Assembly (NCBI GenBank): GCA_045640905.1
Contig: JAZUFW010000064.1
Coordinates: forward strand, 1-30,591
Direction of reading: 5' to 3'
From: JAILLW01 sp045640905
Lineage (GTDB): Bacteria > Bacillota > Clostridia > Lachnospirales > Lachnospiraceae
DNA: 30,591 nucleotides
Part shown: in pieces, positions 7,534-16,130 of the stretch
How positions within the stretch are numbered: the first letter of the stretch is position 1
Layout: the number at the start of each line of letters is the position of its first letter
Notes under the pieces: generated by a model
The model's input: only the letters and a program-made list of their open reading frames with translations
The model's database searches: none
What the model was told of the DNA's origin: nothing
Made by a program: the position numbers and the translations under genes

Positions 7534-9510
7534 ATGAGAACATACTATGTCGATAAAATAAAGGAAAATGCTGATAAATATCCGAATCGAATTGCTCTCA
7601 CATTGGATTATGGGCAAGAACCGGTGACCTATTCGGAACTATGGGAACAGTCAGGAAGAATTTATGCTGCATTAAAGAATGAAAAAATCGGACGGGAAGA
7701 TACCGTTATGCTTCTCCTGCCAAGACATCCGATGATGATCACTGCGTTATTGGGCGTGCTTCGTGCCGGTGCTGCTGTGGTAATTGCTGAGGACAGTTAC
7801 CCGCAGGAGAGGGTCGAATTTATAAAGAAAGATTGTAAAGTGAAGTTCGTTATAGATAAAGGCTTCTTTAAAAAAGCGATGGAGTATTCGGCGCTCCAAG
7901 GACGTGAAATGCTTTACCTGCATGATGCCTGCTTCATTTTCTATACATCGGGAACTACAGGAAATCCGAAAGGGATTCTTCACGAATATGGAAAACTGGA
8001 TATAGGAATCGAAGGATCGATACGTGATGAGGATGCAGTGAATTTTGACGAGTGCGCAAGATTTGCCTATGTCCCGCCGTTTTATTTTTCTGCTGTCATG
8101 ATTCATGCTCTGCCGGAACTTTATAAGGCCAATACTCTTTATATTCTTTCTTATGATATATCCAAAAATTTTCTTAAGTTTCATGAAATCCTGGAGAAGG
8201 AGAAAATAACCGAACTGTTTCTTTCACCTTCCGTTCTTAGAATTTACAAGGAAGGATTTCCCTATGTAAGGACAATTATGACAGGATCAGAGCCTGCGGC
8301 TCATTTGGCTGTTGAAGGATATGACGTTATCGTTCATTATGCCATGACGGAATCGTTATATTGCGTTTCACAGTATGTGCTGAATGAATCGTGCGAAGAT
8401 GCTCCGATTGCTACGAAAGAGACAGGGAAGAACATTCTCATTTTGGGAGAAGATAATATTCCCGCATCGGAAGGAGAGATTGGAGAGATTTGTTTCCCGG
8501 ATCCCTATTTTAGGGGCTATATCAACATGCCGGAAAAAACAAGGGAGGTCTTTTTTGACGGACTTTTTCATTCCGGAGATTTAGGATATCGAAATGAAAA
8601 TGGTGATATCTTCATAAAAGGTCGAATCGATGACATGATAAAGATTAACGGAAATCGCATTGAACCGGGTGAGATCGAAGGTGCGGCAAGGGAAATTTCC
8701 GGATTGGAAAATGTTATTGCAAAAGGTTTCAATGATGACGAACGTTCATATGTGGCGCTTTATTATTTGGAGGAAGAAGCAGGTGAAAATTGTATATTCC
8801 ATGACGCCCTTCTTTCACGAAAAAAACTTATGGAAAAACTCCCTTCATATATGATTCCGGCGTATTTCGTACCGATTGAGACAATTCCTTTGAATGCAAA
8901 CGGTAAGGTGTCAAGAAAACTTTTGAAGGCACCGAAAACGATTACGAGCGGAGAAACCGGAAGGAAACCTGTCGGTGAGACGGAAAAAGTTTTTTGCGAA
9001 TTGATGGCAAAAATTCTCTCCTTAAGTAACATTGGCGCAGAGGATGATTTTTACGAAGCGGGAGGAGACTCTATTTGTGCGATTCGACTGGTCACAGAAT
9101 GTGCGGAACTGGGATATGACATCACGGTGACAGACCTTCAGGAATACAGAACAGCCGAAAGCCTCGCACGCCTGGTGTCCGAAAAAAACGGTATTACCCA
9201 AGATAAACTACTTCTTAGGGAGAACGAAGCAAGAAAACACCCCCGGGAGCTGCTTTCCGGGCAGATGATTTATTGGGAACTTTTTAATAAATATCCGAAT
9301 CATCCTTCGCTTTGCGTGCCTGTAATTGCCGTTTTGAAGAAGGAGACAGATACTGCACGGCTGAAGGCAGCAGTGGATAAGGTGATAGCACATCATCCGG
9401 CACTTCTTACCCGTTTTCGGAAGGAGAAGGATGGCACCGTAGTGCAATACTATGGTGAGAACGCTTTTTTGCCGCTTGCCATAGAGGAAATGAGCGCTGA
9501 GGAACTGTAA
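7534..9510 (+). CDS. NRPS-like A-T-C protein, first part, ended by in-frame TAA inside the condensation domain
   Basis: Starting at ATG 7534 (AGGTG just upstream; GTG 7528 is an alternative), 658 residues precede a TAA. Adenylation domain about 1-470: FIFYTSGTTGNPKG (near 136), HYAMTESLY, GLFHSGDLGY, GRIDDMIKINGNRIEPGEIE, and catalytic Lys in NANGKVSRK (near 455). Thiolation domain: EAGGDSICAIRL, phosphopantetheine Ser near 512. The first part of a condensation domain begins near 575 and stops at MSAEEL. The downstream paralogue at 10466 continues smoothly through the same point, and the missing half is present in the same frame after the stop. The usual amine-binding Asp of amino-acid-activating domains is Tyr here (FYFS against FDxS), so the substrate may not be an ordinary alpha-amino acid. 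Confidence 0.88.
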   Translation: MRTYYVDKIKENADKYPNRIALTLDYGQEPVTYSELWEQSGRIYAALKNEKIGREDTVMLLLPRHPMMITALLGVLRAGAAVVIAEDSYPQERVEFIKKDCKVKFVIDKGFFKKAMEYSALQGREMLYLHDACFIFYTSGTTGNPKGILHEYGKLDIGIEGSIRDEDAVNFDECARFAYVPPFYFSAVMIHALPELYKANTLYILSYDISKNFLKFHEILEKEKITELFLSPSVLRIYKEGFPYVRTIMTGSEPAAHLAVEGYDVIVHYAMTESLYCVSQYVLNESCEDAPIATKETGKNILILGEDNIPASEGEIGEICFPDPYFRGYINMPEKTREVFFDGLFHSGDLGYRNENGDIFIKGRIDDMIKINGNRIEPGEIEGAAREISGLENVIAKGFNDDERSYVALYYLEEEAGENCIFHDALLSRKKLMEKLPSYMIPAYFVPIETIPLNANGKVSRKLLKAPKTITSGETGRKPVGETEKVFCELMAKILSLSNIGAEDDFYEAGGDSICAIRLVTECAELGYDITVTDLQEYRTAESLARLVSEKNGITQDKLLLRENEARKHPRELLSGQMIYWELFNKYPNHPSLCVPVIAVLKKETDTARLKAAVDKVIAHHPALLTRFRKEKDGTVVQYYGENAFLPLAIEEMSAEEL

Positions 9511-10449
9511 AAAGAGAGTGAGCATTTTTTGAAACCTGTGGATATCACTGCGGACAGAATGTATACTGTACGAATTATCTGCACTCCTACGAAAAAGCTG
9601 TTTATACTTTCAGTTCATCACATCGTAGGCGACGGCGTTTCAAACACTGTTTTGTTACGCCAGATTGCGACATGCTATAAAGATTTGGAAGCAGAACTTC
9701 CGCCGGACTATTATTACAGTGTTTGCGAAGAAGAAACGGGAGAAAAATCGGCGGCCCAGAAAAAGGAAGCCGCAGAAAATATGCAGGAACGACTGAAATT
9801 GCTTTTACAGGATAATTCCGCAGTGCTGAGACCTGATCTTCGCGGAACCGATTCCGGGAGCGAAATGTTCCTGATTCCCGGGGCGTTTTCCAAATCGGTA
9901 AAATACCATAACTCGATTTTCATTGCGGCATGTCTTTTGGCCATGGCAGAAGTTAACGGCTGTGACAGTGCAATGGTCTACTCGGTATATAACGGCAGAG
10001 ACCGGTTTTTGAAAAAGGAATCAGCCGGATGCTATACTGTCCTGCTTCCGGTGACGCTTACATCAATCAGTAAAAAGAACCGGGACGAAATTCTGTCCGA
10101 AGTACAGGCTCAGTTGGATTTCGGGACAGCGCACAGTGTATATTCTGCGATAACGGAAAGCAAACTGCCGACAGACCAAACAGTCATTTTCAATTATCAA
10201 TTTGGCACCATGGATTTTGGAGAGTTTGAGGAACTTTCGGAGTTTGCTTCTATGATGCGTCGAGATAAAAATCAACCTAACTGCTGGTTCAATACCGGCG
10301 TTATCGACAAAGAAGAGTCGGAGCAACTGGATTTTTACTGCAACTATCCTCGGGGAATGTATACGCCGGGGACGGTTGAACATTTTGGAAAAAGCTTTGT
10401 CAAAGCTGTACTTTTTCTAAGTGTTGAAAAGGAAAATGAATCGGATTAA
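9511..10449 (+). pseudogene. C-terminal part of the same A-T-C protein: condensation domain after the stop
   Basis: The frame continues without shift after the TAA at 9508-9510. The first codons, KESEHFLKPVDITADRMY, align with the region of the paralogue at 10466 that follows MTDEEF. The condensation active-site motif is intact (HHIVGDGVS, HHxxxDG). The rest of the domain follows, including NGRDRFLKKESAGCY, FDFGTAH-like DFGTAHSVYS and NQPNC. A TTG at 9529 could restart translation, giving 306 residues, but its ribosome binding site is poor. Either the gene is broken by a recent nonsense change (one base away from Gln, Glu or Lys), the stop is read through, the two halves assemble in trans, or the base is a sequencing error. 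The open frame after the stop shows no further decay, which argues for a recent event or continued use. Confidence 0.7.
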
Positions 10450-10465
10450 CCATTAGGAGATAGAG

Positions 10466-13372
10466 ATGGATACATATTTTGTAGAAAAAATCAGACAAAA
10501 TGCTGAAAAATATCCGGACAGAATTGCTGCGGCGCTTGATTTTTGTGAAGAGGCGATGACATATTCGGAACTTTGGGAACAATCAGGCAGAATCTATGCC
10601 ACCTGCAAAGAGAAAGGCCTGGGGCGAGAGGATTTTATCATGCTGCTTCTTCCGCGCAGTCCGAAGATGTTTGCTGCAATGGTCGGTGTGCTTCGCGCAG
10701 GAGCGGCGTTCATTTTCATGGAAGATACTTACCCGGAAGAAAGAATCCGCCTGATTCGTGAAGATCTGAATGTAAAATATACGCTTGATATTTCTGCATA
10801 TGAAGATGCAATGAAGCATTCATCACTTTCCGGATATGAACAAACCGATCCGCATGATGCATGTGTATCTTTTAGCACCTCCGGGACGACAGGAAAGCCA
10901 AAGACAATGATTCATGAATACGGGAAACTGGATGTATGCCTAGACAGCTGGTATGCGGATGTACCGGATCTTCATGAAGAAAACCCGGAAAATTTCGGAA
11001 TGATTTTTCCGTTTAACTTTGCTGCCGCGTTTGTTCTTCCGCTACCAAAGCTTTACGCAGCGGATTCTGTTTATATAATGTCTTATGACGTGGTGAAAAA
11101 CCTTGTAAAATTCGAGGAATTTCTCGAAAGGGAACATATTACGCAAATGTATCTGTCCCCGTCGTTTCTTCGAACATATCAGGGAAACTATCACAATATT
11201 AAAAAAATCATTGCTGCGGGTGAACCTGCAACAGGAATATATAAAGAAGGCATAGAGACCTTTGCATATTACGGCATGAGTGAAACCTGTTTCATGGTGT
11301 CATCTTTTCTTTTAGACAGAATCTACGACAGGGCGGTCGTTGGAAAAAATAATTTTGGCCTTCGAATTCGAATTCTTGATGAGGACGGAAATAGCGTTCC
11401 TCGGGGAGAAACCGGAGAAGTCTGTTTTGACAACCCGTACTTTAGGGGCTATCTGCAGCTCCCGGAATTGAATGAGGAAGTGACAAAATACGGCATTTTT
11501 CACTCTAAAGATTTAGGATATTTGGATGAGAACGGAAATCTGGTAATACGCGGTCGTATGGATGACATGGTGAAAATCAACGGGAATCGTGTTGAACCGA
11601 TGGAGATTGAACTAGTAGTCAGAAAATTATTTGGCATTGAGCATCCGGTGGCGAAGGCTTTCACTACGAAAGAAAGGTCTTTTGTGGTGCTGTATTATCT
11701 TGAGAACGAAAAAAATCCCGTTCTGCAGAATCCTTCGGAAGCAGGCCGAATTCTGTCAAAGAGTCTTCCGGAATATATGATTCCGACATATTATGTGTCT
11801 CTTCCGGAATTTCCGCTGAATGCGAACGGAAAACTTTCAAGGAAAATGTTGCCGATGCCGGATGTTAGTGAGTTCCGCAGTAGCTATGTAAAACCTGAAA
11901 ATGAAGCGGAAGCTGTATTCTGCAGAGTTATGGCAGAAACTTTAGGCCTTGAGAGAGTGGGGGCTGATGAAGATTTCTTCCTGATAGGAGGCGATTCCTT
12001 AACAGCAATCCGAATGATTACCGCTTGCGCCGAAGAGGGATACTTCATTACGGTGAACGGACTTCACGAATGCCGCACAGCAAAAATGCTTTCCGAAAAG
12101 TTTGGCCTAAGCAATAAAAAATCTACGGAAGATATTCTTTTGGAGAATGAAAAATCATTGATGGCTCCGGCCGAACTTACCGCCGGACAGCTATTTCAAC
12201 TTGAAATGGCAGTGAACCAAAAAGCTCCGCAAATTATTACCTATCATGTTGCAATGATATTTACTCTTCGACCCGAAGTTGATCTGAATAAATTGAAAGA
12301 AGCGGCTGAAAAAGTGATTTGGGCTCATCCGGCTTTCCTTTCCGAATTTCGGAAAGATGAAAACGGAAACGTCCGACAGCGTTATAATGAAAGCCTTTTT
12401 AAACCGGTGAATATTATTCACATGACAGATGAAGAATTCACTGAGAAAAAGGCTAAACTGACAGAAGCAATGGACCCTTTTTCCGGGGGCCTATATCGGT
12501 GCATGATTATTGTTACACCGTCACGAAATTATTTCTTTTATGATTTTCATCATCTGATTGCAGATGAAATGTCTTCCTCAATTTTTGTGAGTGAAGTTGC
12601 GGAAAGTTATTTAGATGAAGGAGTTGTGCTTCCTACGGATTATCTCTACCTCGTGCTCGGAGAGGAAAAAACTTTGCAGAAAGAGGTATCTGCAAAAAAG
12701 GCGCAGGAACACATTAATTCAATCAGAGAAAGGGAGAAGTATTACGGAGAAGGAATTCTAAAGCCGGATCTTCCGGGCCCCGAGACGGGAACAGGAACAT
12801 TCTATGTACCGGATGCATTTTGCAGGTCGGAAACAGATTCAAGCCGCTTGTTCCTTACAGCCTGTGCTATGGCTGTGGCCGCAATGAACGGGGAAGATGG
12901 CGCGATGATATATTCCAATTACCACGGAAGAGATGACAGCCTGAAAAAGAATTCGATAAACTGTTATGTTACACCGGTACCGATTCTGCTGAATTGCAGC
13001 GACGGAAGAAGCGCAGAGGAAATGATGAACGATGTACGGGAACAGTTTGATTTCGGGACCGCGCATTGTGATTATCCGTCCATCCTTGATAACAAGGAAC
13101 TTCTTACGAATACGGTGATGTTTAACTACCGCAACGGTACCATGAACATTGGTCTTTTTTCAAAACTATGCAGTGAGGTATATTTGTGCCCGAAAACGAA
13201 AAATCAGCCGAATTGTTTGGTAATTGTGGGAATCGTTGGACAACCGGGCTCCGATAAACTTGGATTTTATTGCACCTATCCGGAGGGAGTTTATTCGGAA
13301 AATGCAATTCGGAAATTTTACGCTTGTTTCGTGAAGGCTATAGGACAATTGAAAGAAAAGGTGGAAAAATGA
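10466..13372 (+). CDS. NRPS-like A-T-C protein, intact paralogue
   Basis: The 968-residue protein starts at ATG 10466 after TAGGAG, 16 bp downstream of the preceding frame. Adenylation domain about 1-470: SFSTSGTTGKPK (near 136), YYGMSETCF, GIFHSKDLGY, RMDDMVKINGNRVEP, catalytic Lys in NANGKLSRK (near 454). Thiolation domain with LIGGDSLTAIRM (Ser near 511). Condensation domain from about 575 to the end with HHLIADEMS (near 695): the catalytic second His is kept, but the Gly of HHxxxDG is Glu. It is a tandem paralogue of the protein at 7534. At the site of the amine-binding Asp it has Asn (FNFA against FDxS), as in some aryl-acid-activating domains. No thioesterase or reductase release domain is present. 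The stop overlaps the next start (ATGA). Confidence 0.92.
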   Translation: MDTYFVEKIRQNAEKYPDRIAAALDFCEEAMTYSELWEQSGRIYATCKEKGLGREDFIMLLLPRSPKMFAAMVGVLRAGAAFIFMEDTYPEERIRLIREDLNVKYTLDISAYEDAMKHSSLSGYEQTDPHDACVSFSTSGTTGKPKTMIHEYGKLDVCLDSWYADVPDLHEENPENFGMIFPFNFAAAFVLPLPKLYAADSVYIMSYDVVKNLVKFEEFLEREHITQMYLSPSFLRTYQGNYHNIKKIIAAGEPATGIYKEGIETFAYYGMSETCFMVSSFLLDRIYDRAVVGKNNFGLRIRILDEDGNSVPRGETGEVCFDNPYFRGYLQLPELNEEVTKYGIFHSKDLGYLDENGNLVIRGRMDDMVKINGNRVEPMEIELVVRKLFGIEHPVAKAFTTKERSFVVLYYLENEKNPVLQNPSEAGRILSKSLPEYMIPTYYVSLPEFPLNANGKLSRKMLPMPDVSEFRSSYVKPENEAEAVFCRVMAETLGLERVGADEDFFLIGGDSLTAIRMITACAEEGYFITVNGLHECRTAKMLSEKFGLSNKKSTEDILLENEKSLMAPAELTAGQLFQLEMAVNQKAPQIITYHVAMIFTLRPEVDLNKLKEAAEKVIWAHPAFLSEFRKDENGNVRQRYNESLFKPVNIIHMTDEEFTEKKAKLTEAMDPFSGGLYRCMIIVTPSRNYFFYDFHHLIADEMSSSIFVSEVAESYLDEGVVLPTDYLYLVLGEEKTLQKEVSAKKAQEHINSIREREKYYGEGILKPDLPGPETGTGTFYVPDAFCRSETDSSRLFLTACAMAVAAMNGEDGAMIYSNYHGRDDSLKKNSINCYVTPVPILLNCSDGRSAEEMMNDVREQFDFGTAHCDYPSILDNKELLTNTVMFNYRNGTMNIGLFSKLCSEVYLCPKTKNQPNCLVIVGIVGQPGSDKLGFYCTYPEGVYSENAIRKFYACFVKAIGQLKEKVEK

Positions 13373-15333
13373 CAGGATATTTTAATCGTTTGATAGAAGC
13401 AAAAGAAAAATACGGCGACCAAGTTGTGGCATATGACGGGAAGAAGAGCCTAAGATATTCCGACCTTCTTTCCAATATCTGCGGTTACGCAGAAGTGCTC
13501 GCGGGAATGGGCGTCAAACCGGGAGAAAAAGTCACTCTCTGCGGATACAATTCTGTAGACTGGCTCAGTGCGTTCTTTGGAGTGATATGTTACGGTGCTG
13601 TGGCAGTGCTGATGAACTATTCGCTTCCCGAAAGCGAAATCATTAAGCTGATGGAACAGATGGATTCTTCTGTTTTCCTCTATGGAAATTATGGCGGCAG
13701 AGAAAAGAATCCCTTATCGCCGAAGCAAATATGCCGGAATGATGCAAAAAGGGCGGATTATGGAACCTTTTCTTTTGAAAAAAGAGCAGATTTTGAAACT
13801 GTTGATTGTGATGAAACTACATATGCAAACCCGGCTTTCGTAGTGTTTACTTCAGGCTCAACCGGTTCTCCCAAGGGGGCCCTGCTTTCGCAAAGGAGTA
13901 ATATCACGGGAGCAGACGCTTATATGGAAGCTCTTCCCGAAATGAAAGAGGAGAGCCTTTGCATGGCAGTGCCGTTGTTCCATATTTTTGGATTGGGAAT
14001 CGCAGTGTCACATATATTGTATGGCGGCAGATTGGTTCTGCCCGAAAAATTCACGGGCGAGGAAATAAACCGCTTTATAAAGGAAAACCGACCCGATGCA
14101 CTTACAGCGGTTATGACGGTTATTGTGCGCACCATGGAGGATGATACCTTCCCGGAAGAAGGATATTCGTTTGTAAAGAGAATTTATGCGGGCGGAGCAC
14201 CGCTCCTTCCCATACAGCTAATGCGAGTAGAGAAGGGGTTCGGTAATGCTGTGCTTCTAAACAGCTACGGACAGACAGAGTCAGACACCTGCATCGCCAT
14301 GACACGAGTAGCTGACAGCGTAGAAAGAAGGGTACACACGGTTGGAAAGCCGCTCCCTCACAGAAAAGTTGTAATTATGAATTCTGATGGAACGGAATGT
14401 GCACTTGGTGAAGTCGGAGAGGTTACACTGCGGGATAACGGCTATATTATGTGCGAATATTACGGTGCTTCTAAAGAGGTGCAGGCTATCGATTCAAAGG
14501 GTTATCTTCACACCGGCGATATCGGTTTCCTTGACAATGACGGATATCTGCATTTGGCCGGTCGTATCAAAGACATCATCATTAAGGGCGGCGAAAATAT
14601 CATTCCGAGTGAAATTGAGGCGGAAATCAACGCTGTTCCCGGCGTGAGGGAAGTCAAAGTATTTGGGGCAGCAGATGAACTTTACGGAGAAAATGTTTAT
14701 GCCTGCCTGACACTGACGCCATCATCCAATCTGGATGAAGAGGCTCTAAGAGGATTGTTAAGCGGAAAGATTCCGCGGTTTAGAATGCCGGTTAACTTCT
14801 TTATCTTTGATGAATTCCCGCTGAAAGCAAACGGAAAACTGGACGCCTGTGCCCTTATGGCTATGATGCTAAGACGCCTTGATGCAAAGAAGATAGAGGA
14901 AGACCTTAAAAACGGAATCAAAGTATTCTCATTCGAAACCATGCGCAGACAGAATATTATAGGCCCTGCCGTAAATATGGTTCCCACCATTCTTTCAAAT
15001 CTGGGCTTCAGTGCAACAAAAATCAAAAAGATAGAACTTTGTATAGAAGAACTGCTGGCCGAACGGACGGATATCAACTACATCGGAAGCGGAAAATTGT
15101 GGATTGAGTGTCGCTTTTTCCGTGACTTTATTCGACTTGGTTATCGGGATGATAATCCGGAAGTTCCCTTTTCACGTGTAGCGGAAACCACGGAAAATAT
15201 GGTGGGTGCAAAATTGGTAGCAAATCTGGCGGACAGAATTAACATCGTTCCGTTAGAAGGCGGTTGCTATGAGTATGATCTTGATTTTCTTTATGACATT
15301 GATTTTGATGTAGAGGAAAACTATTTGCTATGA
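13369..15333 (+). CDS. acyl-CoA synthetase-like adenylating enzyme with C-terminal RsbW/SpoIIAB-like ATPase-fold domain
   Basis: The 654-residue protein starts at ATG 13369, overlapping the previous stop (ATGA). Residues 1 to about 500 are an ANL adenylating enzyme: FTSGSTGSPKG (about 160), VPLFHIFGLGI, LNSYGQTESDT, GYLHTGDIGF, IIKGGENIIPSEIE, catalytic Lys in KANGKLDA (near 489). Residues from about 515 resemble a GHKL/HATPase_c domain of anti-sigma kinases: IKKIELCIEELLAE (N-box-like, with Glu where the Mg-binding Asn is expected), a strand pair GKLWIECRFFRDFIRLGY, RDDNPE in place of DxGxG, and VGAKLVANLADRINIVP (matching the G2/helix region). The ATP-binding residues look degraded, so it may bind a STAS partner without kinase activity; the STAS-ligase at 4574 is the obvious candidate. 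The ligase call is firm and the tail a good structural guess. Confidence 0.85.
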   Translation: MTGYFNRLIEAKEKYGDQVVAYDGKKSLRYSDLLSNICGYAEVLAGMGVKPGEKVTLCGYNSVDWLSAFFGVICYGAVAVLMNYSLPESEIIKLMEQMDSSVFLYGNYGGREKNPLSPKQICRNDAKRADYGTFSFEKRADFETVDCDETTYANPAFVVFTSGSTGSPKGALLSQRSNITGADAYMEALPEMKEESLCMAVPLFHIFGLGIAVSHILYGGRLVLPEKFTGEEINRFIKENRPDALTAVMTVIVRTMEDDTFPEEGYSFVKRIYAGGAPLLPIQLMRVEKGFGNAVLLNSYGQTESDTCIAMTRVADSVERRVHTVGKPLPHRKVVIMNSDGTECALGEVGEVTLRDNGYIMCEYYGASKEVQAIDSKGYLHTGDIGFLDNDGYLHLAGRIKDIIIKGGENIIPSEIEAEINAVPGVREVKVFGAADELYGENVYACLTLTPSSNLDEEALRGLLSGKIPRFRMPVNFFIFDEFPLKANGKLDACALMAMMLRRLDAKKIEEDLKNGIKVFSFETMRRQNIIGPAVNMVPTILSNLGFSATKIKKIELCIEELLAERTDINYIGSGKLWIECRFFRDFIRLGYRDDNPEVPFSRVAETTENMVGAKLVANLADRINIVPLEGGCYEYDLDFLYDIDFDVEENYLL

Positions 15334-16106
15334 ACAAAGATGAACTGATACGTGCGTATTTTCAAAGATTAGGTATGTGCGTTCCGGATATAATTATCCC
15401 GGACGGGGATACTCTCGGGAATCTACATCGAAGACATACGCTGATGATTCCTTATGAAAATACGGATTATCTGACAGGCAATATAAATTTAACAGATTTT
15501 GAGTCACAGTTTCATGAGGCGATTGTGAAAAAGAGGGGCGGAATGTGCATCGATATTAATCCTCTTTTTGGACAACTGCTGTCGGTATTGGGTTATCGCG
15601 TGAGGTGCTTTGCAGCGGCGATTTGTACAAGACCGGAGGATGAACTGAATTTTCATGTGATATTGGAAGTCGAGGATTGTAATGGAATGGTCTGGTGGTG
15701 CGATGTTGCAAATCCGTTTACCAGATTTTATGAGCCACTTCCGATTGTAAAGCAAAAAGAAATATCTGCTTCCGGGAGCCTGTTCCGTTTTGAAGAGGGA
15801 TTGCCGGGGAAGCTCCTTCTTAAGGAAAAGAAGGGAGAAATATGGAGCGATTTGCTTCAAATAAAATATGAGGATATTACTGAGAAAGACAGAAATGAAT
15901 CCAAACTCAGCGCAACAAAGGAGTATGCTTCAAATCCTATATGTTTTAAAGAAATATTCTCTATCGTAACACCTGAAGGACGAAGGACTCTTACGGGAAA
16001 TCTTTACAGAGAATCCGTAAACGACAGTACGTATCAGTACACCTGCTCCGATGACCTGATGACTTGGGCTTATGCACAATTTGGACTAAGAAGGCAGCAA
16101 AAGTAG
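15330..16106 (+). CDS. arylamine N-acetyltransferase (NAT) homologue, second copy
   Basis: The 258-residue protein has its start ATG overlapping the previous stop (ATGA). It keeps the full NAT triad: KRGGMCIDINPLFG with Cys73, FHVILEV with His109, and WWCDVANPF with Asp125, although the usual DVGFG is altered to DVANP. IPYENTDYL (40-48) and the C-terminal AYAQFGL are shared with the homologues at 6528 and 16131. Family proteins use a ping-pong mechanism with an acyl-Cys intermediate. In this operon, behind two carrier-bearing A-T-C proteins, it could take an acyl chain from a thiolation domain and form an amide, as RifF does in rifamycin assembly; that role is inferred from context only. Confidence 0.9.
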   Translation: MNKDELIRAYFQRLGMCVPDIIIPDGDTLGNLHRRHTLMIPYENTDYLTGNINLTDFESQFHEAIVKKRGGMCIDINPLFGQLLSVLGYRVRCFAAAICTRPEDELNFHVILEVEDCNGMVWWCDVANPFTRFYEPLPIVKQKEISASGSLFRFEEGLPGKLLLKEKKGEIWSDLLQIKYEDITEKDRNESKLSATKEYASNPICFKEIFSIVTPEGRRTLTGNLYRESVNDSTYQYTCSDDLMTWAYAQFGLRRQQK

Positions 16107-16130
16107 ATAGTGAAATTGGGAAAATGAAGA

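Noticed and set aside
9529..10449. Independent condensation-domain gene starting at TTG 9529
   Set aside because: Same frame as the upstream gene, homology begins before 9529 and the ribosome binding site is poor; better read as the tail of a split gene.
14697..15077. 126-codon minus-strand frame inside the ligase gene
   Set aside because: Antisense shadow of a well-supported coding region; it is Ser/Leu/Phe-rich as expected from the reverse complement.
13369..15333. Active histidine-kinase-like ATPase in the ligase tail
   Set aside because: The fold pattern fits, but the N-box Asn and DxGxG are missing, so ATP hydrolysis or kinase activity is not claimed.
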